Assembly: GCF_900156805.1 (NCBI RefSeq)
Contig: NZ_FTOQ01000005.1
Location: 124,001 to 188,000, forward strand
From: Roseivivax lentus
GTDB lineage: Bacteria; Pseudomonadota; Alphaproteobacteria; Rhodobacterales; Rhodobacteraceae
Reading direction: 5' to 3'
DNA length: 64,000 nucleotides
Positions within the stretch are counted from its first letter, which is position 1. Each line of letters starts with the position of its first letter. Shown here piece after piece: positions 55,682 to 63,335 of the stretch. Below the pieces are notes generated by a model that worked only from the letters and a program-made list of their open reading frames with translations, did not search any database and had not been told where the DNA came from. Both the position numbers and the translations under genes were made by a program.

Positions 55682-56166
55682 GCCTTTCCGCCTTCCGTGT
55701 CGTCTTCAACGCGGTGTCGCTGGCGGGCCTTGCCGTATTGGCGCTCGGCAGCCCCGGCTCGGCGGGGTCGGAGACCTTGCCATGGCCGGACGATGCGGTG
55801 AAGCGGCCCTACATCTTCACCCAGCAGCACAATGTGGACGGTCGCCCGGATGCCGAGAGCCGTATCCAGAAGATCCGCCTGGACTGGCCGCTGCAGGTCC
55901 AGCTTCCGGGAAACCCGGCGGTCTGGACCTTCGTGGAAGATCAAAGCGTCCTTGTGGAGCCGCGCGGACGCACGATGGTCTACTCGCCCAACCGGATCGA
56001 CGGGACGGAGTCGATTTTCGTGTTCGATTTCGCGCTCGCGGCGGATGCGAAGGACGGGGATGCGGGCGTCATCACCCTCGCCACCGAAGAGCTTCCGGCG
56101 TCGCTGGCGCCCGTCATGCCGAACGGCGTCTTCGTCGTGAAGTTTCATGTGATCGACCCCGACTGA
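55678..56166 (+). CDS. Exported partner protein of the multicopper oxidase, function unknown
   Basis: A 162-residue secreted protein: signal peptide to about 'SPGSAG', then a beta-rich domain with 'DDAVKRPYIFTQQHNVDGRP' and 'TMVYSPNRIDGTESIFVFDF'. No cysteines or copper motif are evident. The start overlaps the oxidase stop (ATGA), so the two are co-translated and probably act together in the periplasm. I do not recognise a named family. Confidence 0.72.
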   Translation: MSLSAFRVVFNAVSLAGLAVLALGSPGSAGSETLPWPDDAVKRPYIFTQQHNVDGRPDAESRIQKIRLDWPLQVQLPGNPAVWTFVEDQSVLVEPRGRTMVYSPNRIDGTESIFVFDFALAADAKDGDAGVITLATEELPASLAPVMPNGVFVVKFHVIDPD

Positions 56167-56339
56167 GATCGGGATCGGCTGGTATCGCAAGGGCCTCGGG
56201 TTGCGCTGCGGGCGGATGGCGAAAACCGCTCCGCTTCGGTGCGGTCCCGGCTCCTGCAGGACTTCGACGCCCGGCATAACGCCCTCCGCGCCGTGCCGTG
56301 CACGCCATCCACCGCCACCGTATTTCGATCTTGGCTGCC

Positions 56340-56693
56340 TCAGACCGGCGCGCGCGCGACGACGATCATCTCCACCCGCATGCCCGGGCGGGCCAGCGCG
56401 ACGCCGCAGGTCGCACGGGCCGGCGGGTTGGCAGGGTCGACCCATGCGTCCCAGACCGCGTTCATGCCCGGGAAATCGGCCATGTCGCTGAGCCAGACCT
56501 GTACCGACGCGATATCGGCCTTGCCGCCGCCGAGCTCGGCCATCACCGCATCGACCTTGTCGAGCACCTCCCGGGTCTGCGCGGTGATGTCGCCGGTCAG
56601 GTCCGAGGGCACCTGGCCTGCGAGGAAGGCGATGTCGCCGATGCGAACGGCCTGGCTCATGCGTGGTCCGGGGTTCAGTCTCTCAAGGGTCAT
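56340..56693 (-). CDS. RidA family enamine/imine deaminase (second copy)
   Basis: A 117-residue RidA protein: 'IAFLAGQVPSDLTGDITAQTREVLDKVDAV', '[22 protein letters not shown]' and the ending 'PARATCGVALARPGMRVEMIV' with its substrate-binding Arg. It resembles the copy at 18365 in the 'NAVWDAW' and C-terminal parts, so both belong to one subgroup. It is the last gene of the operon read from 63267, suggesting an imine intermediate in that pathway. Confidence 0.9.
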   Translation of the reverse strand: MTLERLNPGPRMSQAVRIGDIAFLAGQVPSDLTGDITAQTREVLDKVDAVMAELGGGKADIASVQVWLSDMADFPGMNAVWDAWVDPANPPARATCGVALARPGMRVEMIVVARAPV

Positions 56694-56711
56694 CGGAGGT
56701 CTTTCCTTTCT

Positions 56712-57446
56712 TCAATCATTGTCGCCGGCGGCGGCACCGGCACCGGCGCGCGAGGCTTCGGAGGCCGGTACCGTGGTGCGCAGCGCGAAGGCGTCGAGAC
56801 CGCTCAGGGTCTCCGCCGGCACGTAAAGCGGCGCGCAGGTCAGCGGCGTCTCCTCGGGGGCTGCGGCCGCGACGGAGAGCTCCGCGTCCAGCCGGGTCTC
56901 GCGCGCAAGGGCCTCCGCATCGCCGCAGATCGCGCCGTCGGCGGTCAGGAGCACCGTGCCGCGGGGCCAGACCAGCCGCACGGCAGCGCCGCGCGTCCGG
57001 GCGAAATCCGACAGGAAGGCCAGCAACAGCACCGGGTGATCGACCGGGCCCACGCGCAGCGCGGTTTCGTCCATGGCGGTTTCGGGCAGCCGGGCATGGT
57101 CGCAAAGCGCCGCGCCAAGCGCGATGGGGCAGAGACCGCCGCCGCCTTCCGCCCGAAAGGCCCCCGGCGCGACGACGGGGCAAATCTCGTGCCAGGGGCG
57201 GCCCATCGCATCGCGGAGCTGCGCCAGAAGCGCGCCGGGCCCGTCCAGCCCGCGCCCGGCCATCCAGGCCGCGGCAAAGCCCGCCTTCTCGGCGAGGCCC
57301 CAGCTCATGCCGGCGCCGCGGGCGGCCTTGAGGCAAAGCTGCGCGATCTCGTTCTGCGACAGGCGCGCGCCCGTGCCCGCTTGCACCGGCGGGCCGGACC
57401 GCGTCGGGTCGTTGGGTTCGATATCGGTCTGATGGGCCACGGTCAT
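56712..57446 (-). CDS. DUF3726 protein
   Basis: A 244-residue protein of the DUF3726 family, recognisable by 'LSQNEIAQLCLKAARGAGMSWGLAEKAGFAAAWMAGRGLDG' (residues 30-70) and 'AEGGGGLCPIALGAALCDHA'. Function unknown. The N-terminal start, with a helix carrying 'KAARGAG', is like the opening of malate/ureidoglycolate-type (LDH2) oxidoreductases, which I note only as a resemblance. ATG 57446 overlaps the upstream 559-residue protein by 4 bp, so these two unknowns are coupled. Confidence 0.75.
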   Translation of the reverse strand: MTVAHQTDIEPNDPTRSGPPVQAGTGARLSQNEIAQLCLKAARGAGMSWGLAEKAGFAAAWMAGRGLDGPGALLAQLRDAMGRPWHEICPVVAPGAFRAEGGGGLCPIALGAALCDHARLPETAMDETALRVGPVDHPVLLLAFLSDFARTRGAAVRLVWPRGTVLLTADGAICGDAEALARETRLDAELSVAAAAPEETPLTCAPLYVPAETLSGLDAFALRTTVPASEASRAGAGAAAGDND

Positions 57447-59122
57447 GTCCAGCCTCCCGGGGTCATGTCGGAGGGATAGGGCAACCCCTGAAAGAGGCTG
57501 ATGCGCACCCATTTGTCGGAGCGGGGATCGAAGCGGCTGGCACCGAAGAAGGCCAACTTGCAGCGCATCAGGTCGATGGGCAGCATGGTTTCGGCGATCA
57601 GGTTGTCCTGCACCTCGGCATAGGGATGCCGGCGGACGATCTGCGCGCGCCGCGCCATGAAGCGATGCTCGGGATGGGCGAGCAGGAAGGCGGCCAGCGG
57701 CGTCTCCTCCGGCCACTCGGCCAGCGCCGCATGCAGATCCCGCGCCAGACGCGCGATGCACAGGGGCTGCTCCAGCGCCGCGCCCTCTTCCTCGAAGCGG
57801 TTTCCCAGCCGCGGCTCCAGCTTTTCCTCGGAGACATACCAGAAGCGCGCGGCGTTTTCCGGCCGGTCGAAATCCGTGGCCAGCGCCCAGTCATAATGAA
57901 TCGCGAGGCTGGCAGACAGCGTCCCGACACTCATCGCGCCATCGAGACGGAACGCGGTCTCTTCATCCGCCGTCATGCAATCGGCGAGCCCGTCGACAAG
58001 CGCGCCATGCGGCTCGAGCAGCAGCGCCAGCAGCGCCTCCTGCCCTTCCAGCGACAGCGCCGCCTCGCCCCAGCGCCAAAGCGCGTCCCAGGGATGGCCG
58101 AGCTCCGGCGCGGGCCAATCGGCGACATGCTCGGCAAGGCGGGACAGGTCGCGGCGCAGCGCGTCGAGTTTGGCGATCTGGATCGGATAGGTGGACTGCC
58201 AGAGCGCGGCATTCTCCCGCGCCTCCACGAGGGCCGTGCGGAACCCCGCCACGGCGTCGGGCTCCGCCGCCTGTTGCGCCCGGACACGGGCCAGCGCCTC
58301 TTCGCGGGCCATCATCCAGTTGTTCAGCAGGACCGGGTGGCGGACGAGGAACGGCGCCATGCCGAGCCCGGTGGAATTGCCGACCCCCAGCCCCTGCCGG
58401 ATGGCGGGATCGAGCCGCACGGCTGTCGCACCGCCGCGCGTGGCCGCCAGGTGTTCGGCGATGTCCACGGTGAATTGCCGGGTCAGCCAGACCGAGAGCA
58501 TTTCGGCCTGGAACGGCGCGCTGAGTTCCGGCCTTTCCGCGATGTCCGCGCGGTCGGCCGCCCCGAACTTGCCCGAGCCGTAGACGGCGGTGGTCCGCAT
58601 CAGGTATCCGACCGCGTCGACCTCGGCGGGATCGGGCTGCCGGCCCTGGGCCAGCCGGTCGATGACATGGGCGAAGAGCCGCACCGAGCGGTTGGCGCGG
58701 CTGAGCGACAGCTCGCGCGGGCTGACGCGGCCCGCTTCCTGCAAGGGCACATTGGCCTGCAGCCGGTCGAGATCGGCGGCGGTGGGGTCGCCGTCGAAGA
58801 GCGTGAAGGTCGCGTCCCAGGCCGTGGCGATCACCCGGTCCGAGCGCATCTCGTCGGGCAGGTCATGAGCGAAGGCCACCAGCGAATAGGTGCGATCGGG
58901 CCCCGCCGCGCGATAGACGGCGCGTCCGACGCCGGTCTCGTCGATCTCCCAGACCGGCCGGTCGAAGGTCCAGCCGTCGCGGCGCACCCGGCGCAGAAGG
59001 TTGCGGAGGAACGACAGGCGTGTCGGATGCGCGCTGCCCATCCGCGCCAGGCGCATCACCTGCGACGGCGGACGGCGGAAGGCGGCGGCCTCGGGCATCG
59101 GGTTCAGGGAAGCGCAATCCAT
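57443..59122 (-). CDS. Uncharacterised 559-residue protein
   Basis: No family that I can name. It is a soluble, mostly helical, Arg- and Ala-rich protein without signal peptide or membrane segments. Noticeable stretches are 'HPTRLSFLRNLLRRVRRDGW', 'YLMRTTAVYGSGKFGAADRA', 'GNSTGLGMAPFLVRHPVLLN' and 'NLIAETMLPIDLMRCKLAFF'. The last two are Gly/His rich or acidic enough to be active-site loops. The start at 59122 fits the gap after the BCCT gene. It overlaps the DUF3726 gene by 4 bp and sits between a BCCT transporter and RidA, which implies an enzyme of the same solute pathway. Homologues should be sought with profile searches. Confidence 0.7.
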   Translation of the reverse strand: MDCASLNPMPEAAAFRRPPSQVMRLARMGSAHPTRLSFLRNLLRRVRRDGWTFDRPVWEIDETGVGRAVYRAAGPDRTYSLVAFAHDLPDEMRSDRVIATAWDATFTLFDGDPTAADLDRLQANVPLQEAGRVSPRELSLSRANRSVRLFAHVIDRLAQGRQPDPAEVDAVGYLMRTTAVYGSGKFGAADRADIAERPELSAPFQAEMLSVWLTRQFTVDIAEHLAATRGGATAVRLDPAIRQGLGVGNSTGLGMAPFLVRHPVLLNNWMMAREEALARVRAQQAAEPDAVAGFRTALVEARENAALWQSTYPIQIAKLDALRRDLSRLAEHVADWPAPELGHPWDALWRWGEAALSLEGQEALLALLLEPHGALVDGLADCMTADEETAFRLDGAMSVGTLSASLAIHYDWALATDFDRPENAARFWYVSEEKLEPRLGNRFEEEGAALEQPLCIARLARDLHAALAEWPEETPLAAFLLAHPEHRFMARRAQIVRRHPYAEVQDNLIAETMLPIDLMRCKLAFFGASRFDPRSDKWVRISLFQGLPYPSDMTPGGWT

Positions 59123-59190
59123 GGTATCCTCGCGAATGGTCGGTCCATGGCGCGGGCGGGTTCGGCCCGCCCGCGCCCCAAGCGGTCGGC

Positions 59191-60741
59191 TCAGGCTTTC
59201 CTGCCCAGCATCAGGGTGATGCGCAGCGCGTCCCAGAGCGAGGGCAGCAGCACCAGCGACACGGGCACCGCGGTGACCACGATGAAGCTTTGCAGTTTGC
59301 CGATGCCGCCCGATCCTGTCGAGATCAGGATCAGCGCCATCACCCCCATGGCCAGCCCCCAGAAGGCGCGCAGCATGGGCGACGGGTTGTCGTCGGACAT
59401 CGACGTGGCGATCACGTAGCTCATCGAGTCGCTGGTCGTGGCGACGAAGATCATCGTCAGCACGAGGAACAGAAGCGACAGCAGGAAGCCCATCGGCAGC
59501 GCCTGCGTGGTGGCCAGAAGTCCCGCGGGCAGGTTGAAGCCCTCGAACGGCCCCGAGATCACGCCGGGGGTCATCTGCTCCAGCGCGATGCCGGTGCCGC
59601 CGATGATGGTGAACCAGAAATTCGTGACGACGGGTGCGAGGATCGACAGCATCAGGATGATCGAGCGGATCGATCGGCCACGGCTGACGCGGGCGATGAA
59701 GATCGCCATCAGCGGCCCGTAGCCCAGGAACCAGCCCCAGAAGAACACCGTCCACCAGCCCAGCCAGCCTGGCGCGCCGAACAGGCCCGCCTCGCCGCGA
59801 TACATCGCCATGTCGAAGAAGTTCGACAGGTAGACGCCCATGCCGCCGGCAAAGCCGTCGAAGATGAAGAAGGTCGGCCCGGCGACGAGCATGAAGGCCA
59901 GCAGCACGAAAGCGAGGATCACGTTGACCTTGGAGAGAAGCTGGATGCCCCTCGAGAGGCCCGAGATCGCCGAGACGGTATAGACGCTGGCCAGCGCGAG
60001 GATCACCACGGTCTGGGTGGCGAAGGTGTCGGGGATGCCGAAAAGCGCGTTCAGGCCATAGGACATCTGCAGGCCGAGAAAGCCGATCGGTCCGACGGTG
60101 CCCGCGACGACGGCGATGATGCAGGAGGCATCGGCGATCAGGCCGATGGGCCCGTTGATCGCCCGGTCGCCGAACAGCGGATAGAGCAGCGTGCGCGGTG
60201 CCAGCGGCAGGCCCTTGTCGTAATGGTAATGCATCAGCATGACGGTGGTCAGCGAGCCGAGGATCGCCCAGGCCAGAAAGCCCCAATGCAGGAAGCTTTG
60301 CGCCAGCGCGGCATGGGCCTGGGCCCGCGGATCGGCGCTCAGATCACCGAAGAGCGGCGGGGTCGAGAGGTAATGCGCGATGGGCTCGCCCGCCGCCCAA
60401 AACACGCCGCCGCCCGCCAGCAGCGTGCACATGATCATCGAGCCCCACTGGAAGATCGTGAATTCCGGCTTGGCGAGGTTGCCCATGCGCGTCTTGCTGC
60501 CGGGCAGGATGCAGAGCACCAGCCCGATCAGGAAGGTGGCCAGCAGCAGCACCTGCCAGTAAAGGCCGAAATAGGTGGCGGCGAAGTTGAAGCCCCAGTC
60601 GACCATGCCGGACAGCAGGTCGATGTCGAAGAGCGCCAGCGCGCAGAAGAGCGCGATGAAGCCCCCGGTGATGGCGAACAGGGGTTTGTCCACCCGTCCC
60701 AGTCCCGCGGCAAGGCCGCCCGTGTCAGTCGTATCGGTCAT
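59191..60741 (-). CDS. BCCT family transporter with a divergent tryptophan box
   Basis: A 516-residue BCCT carrier with 12 helices. It has 'LLAGGGVFWAAGEPIAHYLS' in place of the usual GMGIG-type helix, and the box reads 'TVFFWGWFLGYGPLMAIFIA' followed by 'RVSRGRSIRS'. The missing first tryptophans and the glycine motif variant separate it from the betaine carrier at 51398. It may therefore import a different compound. It lies 43 bp after the M19 gene in the operon. Confidence 0.92.
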   Translation of the reverse strand: MTDTTDTGGLAAGLGRVDKPLFAITGGFIALFCALALFDIDLLSGMVDWGFNFAATYFGLYWQVLLLATFLIGLVLCILPGSKTRMGNLAKPEFTIFQWGSMIMCTLLAGGGVFWAAGEPIAHYLSTPPLFGDLSADPRAQAHAALAQSFLHWGFLAWAILGSLTTVMLMHYHYDKGLPLAPRTLLYPLFGDRAINGPIGLIADASCIIAVVAGTVGPIGFLGLQMSYGLNALFGIPDTFATQTVVILALASVYTVSAISGLSRGIQLLSKVNVILAFVLLAFMLVAGPTFFIFDGFAGGMGVYLSNFFDMAMYRGEAGLFGAPGWLGWWTVFFWGWFLGYGPLMAIFIARVSRGRSIRSIILMLSILAPVVTNFWFTIIGGTGIALEQMTPGVISGPFEGFNLPAGLLATTQALPMGFLLSLLFLVLTMIFVATTSDSMSYVIATSMSDDNPSPMLRAFWGLAMGVMALILISTGSGGIGKLQSFIVVTAVPVSLVLLPSLWDALRITLMLGRKA

Positions 60742-60784
60742 TGGTTTTCCTCCCCAAAAGTAAGTCCCGCCTCCCGTGCGGGGG

Positions 60785-61798
60785 TTATTCCGCGGCGCGC
60801 GCGACGGTGTCGTCCGACCCTTGCGCCGCGCCGAAGCTCTTCGCGAAAAAGCGCAGCCAGTTTCCTCCCATGACCGCGCCCGCCTCCGCATCGCTCATCC
60901 CGGCGGCGCAGAGACCCGCGCGGATGGTTCCGAAGTCGCGATTGTCGGCGAACCAGCCGGGCATCTCCGGAAAGCCGGGGGCCGCGGCACTGCCTTCGCC
61001 GTAATCGATCCGCTTGGTCCAGCGGCCCGTCCGCATCCATTCCACGATGCTGTCGGGGTGGTCCTGGCAGAGATCGGTGCCGATCCCCACATGGCCGCTG
61101 CCCATCAGATCGGCGGTGCGCGCGACCATGTCGCAGAAATCCTGCAGGTTGCAGGCGCTGCCGCCCTTCAGGTGATGCGGATAGACCGAGAAGCCCAGCA
61201 TCCCGCCGGTCTCGCCCAGGGCCTTCAGCACGGTGTCGGATTTGTTGCGCAGCGCGGGGTGCCAGCGCGCGGGATTGGCGTGGGTGATCGCGATGGGGCG
61301 GGTCGAATGCTCGATCGCCTCCAGTGTCGAGCGTTCGCCGGAATGGCTCATGTCGACCACGAGGCCCACGCGGTTCATCTCGGTCACGACCTCGCGGCCC
61401 ATGCGGGTCAGCCCGGTATCGTCGTCCTCGTAGCAGCCCGTCGCCAGCAGCGATTGGTTGTTGTAGGTCAGCTGCATGAAGCGCAGGCCCAGCGTGTGCA
61501 GGATCTCGATAAGCCCGATATCGTCCTCCATGCAGGAGGGGTTCTGCGCTCCGAAGAAGATCGCGGTGCGGCCGGTCTCCTGCGCCCGCGTCACGTCGGC
61601 GGCGGTGCGGCCCTGGAAGATCAGGTCGGGATATTGCTCGAACCAGCGGTTCCAGCGTTCGATCTGCAGCACGGTCTCGCGGAAGGTCTCGTGATAGGTG
61701 ATGGTGACATGCACCGCGTCCACGCCGCCCGCGCGCATCTGGCGGAAGATCTTCTCGGACCAGTTGGCATATTGCAGCCCGTCGATCAGCACGCTCAT
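60785..61798 (-). CDS. M19 (renal dipeptidase) fold protein lacking some metal ligands
   Basis: A 337-residue member of the M19 membrane-dipeptidase family. The later metal ligands are present: His in 'VVDMSHSGERSTLEAI' and His in 'PIAITHANPARWHPALRNKS', plus 'GHVGIGTDLCQDHPDS'. The normal N-terminal H-x-D pair is absent (it opens 'MSVLIDGLQYANWS'). The bridging Glu position reads 'IFFGAQNPSCM' instead of G-x-E-G. It overlaps the aldehyde dehydrogenase gene by 4 bp. It is either a diverged hydrolase acting on a non-peptide or a mono-metal or inactive form. Confidence 0.85.
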   Translation of the reverse strand: MSVLIDGLQYANWSEKIFRQMRAGGVDAVHVTITYHETFRETVLQIERWNRWFEQYPDLIFQGRTAADVTRAQETGRTAIFFGAQNPSCMEDDIGLIEILHTLGLRFMQLTYNNQSLLATGCYEDDDTGLTRMGREVVTEMNRVGLVVDMSHSGERSTLEAIEHSTRPIAITHANPARWHPALRNKSDTVLKALGETGGMLGFSVYPHHLKGGSACNLQDFCDMVARTADLMGSGHVGIGTDLCQDHPDSIVEWMRTGRWTKRIDYGEGSAAAPGFPEMPGWFADNRDFGTIRAGLCAAGMSDAEAGAVMGGNWLRFFAKSFGAAQGSDDTVARAAE

Positions 61799-63267
61799 GC
61801 CGGCGCGCCCGCCGCGACATAGGCGGTCTTCACGGTGGTGTAGAACTCGGCGGCGTAGCTACCCTGCTCGCGCGGGCCGTAGGACGAGGCGCCACGGCCG
61901 CCAAAGGGCACGTGGTAATCGGTGCCCGCCGTGGGCAGGTTCACCATGACGCAGCCCGCGCGCATATTGGCGCGGAAATGGCTGGCGCGGGCGAGGCTGC
62001 GGGTCATGATCCCGGCGGTCAGGCCGAAATCGGTGTCATCGGCGATGGCGAGCGCCTCGTCGTAGCTGCCCGCCTTCATCACGCAGGTGATCGGCGCGAA
62101 CATCTCCTCGCGGTTGATGCGCATGTCGTTGAGGGTGCTCGCGAAGACCGCCGGGGCCATGTAATAACCCTCGGTCGGGCGGTCGAGCCGGCCGCCGCCG
62201 CACAAAAGCTCCGCGCCCTCTTCCTTGCCGATCCGCACATAGTCGAGGTTCTGCGCGAGCTGGCTTGCGCTGACCACGGGGCCGAGCTGCGTGCCCTCTT
62301 CCAGCGCGTGACCGACCTTGAACGCCTCTGCCGCCGCGACCAGCTTCTCGACGAAGGCGTCATGCACGGCCTCGTGCACGATCAGCCGCGAGGCGGCGGT
62401 GCATTTCTGCCCCGTCGCGCCGAAAGCCGCACCGGAGGCGCAGGCCACGGCGAGATCGAGATCGGCATCCTCCATGATGACCATGGGGTTCTTTGACCCC
62501 ATCTCCATCTGCACCTTGGTCATGTTCGCGATGGCCGAGGCGGCGATGCCGCGGCCCACGGGGACGGAGCCGGTAAAGCTGATCGCCGCCACGTCGCGGC
62601 TTTCCACCAGGCGCTGCCCGACAGCGCGGCCCGGCCCCGCGACGAGGTTGAACAGGCCCGCCGGGATGTCCTGCCGGGCGATGATCTCGGTCAGGGCGAC
62701 CGCGCTGGCTGGTGTCAGGTTCGCCGGTTTCCACACCACCGCATTGCCGAAGGCGAGCGCCGGGGCGATCTTCCAGGCGGGCGTCGCCACGGGGAAGTTC
62801 CAGGGCGAGATGATCGCCACCACGCCCACCGGCTCGCGGCGCACGTCGATCTCGACCCCGGGACGCACGCTTTCGGCCAGATCGCCCTGATTGCGCAGGC
62901 ATTCACCGGCGTAATAGGTGAAGAACTGCCCCGCGCGATAGACCTCGCCCCTGCCCTCGGCCAGCGGCTTGCCTTCCTCGCGCGCCACGATCCGCCCGAT
63001 CTCCTCGGCGCGGGCCATGAGCTCGGTGCCGATCGCCATCAGCACGTCGTGGCGCTTCTGGATGCCCGCGGCCCACCAGGCCTTCTGCGCGCGCCTGGCC
63101 GCGTCGAGCGCCGCATCCAGCTGCTCCGCGCTGGCCTGTGCGTAATGGCCGATCAGGTCCGACACATCCGACGGGTTGCGGTTTTCGATCTCGCTCTCGC
63201 CGGTTTCCCAGCGGCCGTCGATATAGAGTCCGGTTTGCATCGCGCTCATCCTCGTTTTGCTTGACAT
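61795..63267 (-). CDS. NAD(P)-dependent aldehyde dehydrogenase
   Basis: A 490-residue aldehyde dehydrogenase. 'SPWNFPVATPAWKIAPALA', 'AISFTGSVPVGRGIA', general-base Glu in 'QMEMGSKNPMVIMEDADLDL' and nucleophile Cys in 'FGATGQKCTAASRLIV' are intact. The 'EEGKPLAEGRGEVYRA' and 'PFGGRGASSYGPREQG' segments place it near the alpha-ketoglutaric-semialdehyde dehydrogenase group. The ATG at 63267 follows AAGGACTG; inner ATGs at 63249 and 63240 are possible. It is the first gene of the operon and overlaps the M19 gene by 4 bp. Confidence 0.93.
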   Translation of the reverse strand: MSSKTRMSAMQTGLYIDGRWETGESEIENRNPSDVSDLIGHYAQASAEQLDAALDAARRAQKAWWAAGIQKRHDVLMAIGTELMARAEEIGRIVAREEGKPLAEGRGEVYRAGQFFTYYAGECLRNQGDLAESVRPGVEIDVRREPVGVVAIISPWNFPVATPAWKIAPALAFGNAVVWKPANLTPASAVALTEIIARQDIPAGLFNLVAGPGRAVGQRLVESRDVAAISFTGSVPVGRGIAASAIANMTKVQMEMGSKNPMVIMEDADLDLAVACASGAAFGATGQKCTAASRLIVHEAVHDAFVEKLVAAAEAFKVGHALEEGTQLGPVVSASQLAQNLDYVRIGKEEGAELLCGGGRLDRPTEGYYMAPAVFASTLNDMRINREEMFAPITCVMKAGSYDEALAIADDTDFGLTAGIMTRSLARASHFRANMRAGCVMVNLPTAGTDYHVPFGGRGASSYGPREQGSYAAEFYTTVKTAYVAAGAPA

Positions 63268-63289
63268 CAGTCCTTAACGGGGAGAGGAA

Positions 63290-63315
63290 ATTCAGGCTAT
63301 CTTGAATATCTGAAT
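63290..63315. promoter_or_regulatory. LysR-type operator of the aldehyde-dehydrogenase operon
   Basis: ATTCAG-N14-CTGAAT, with an inner TTCAG-GCTATC-TTGAA, 22 bp before the divergent aldehyde dehydrogenase and 20 bp before the LysR start. A further TTCAGG follows at 63321. Confidence 0.6.
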
Positions 63316-63335
63316 GTAATTTCAGGAAATCTGTA

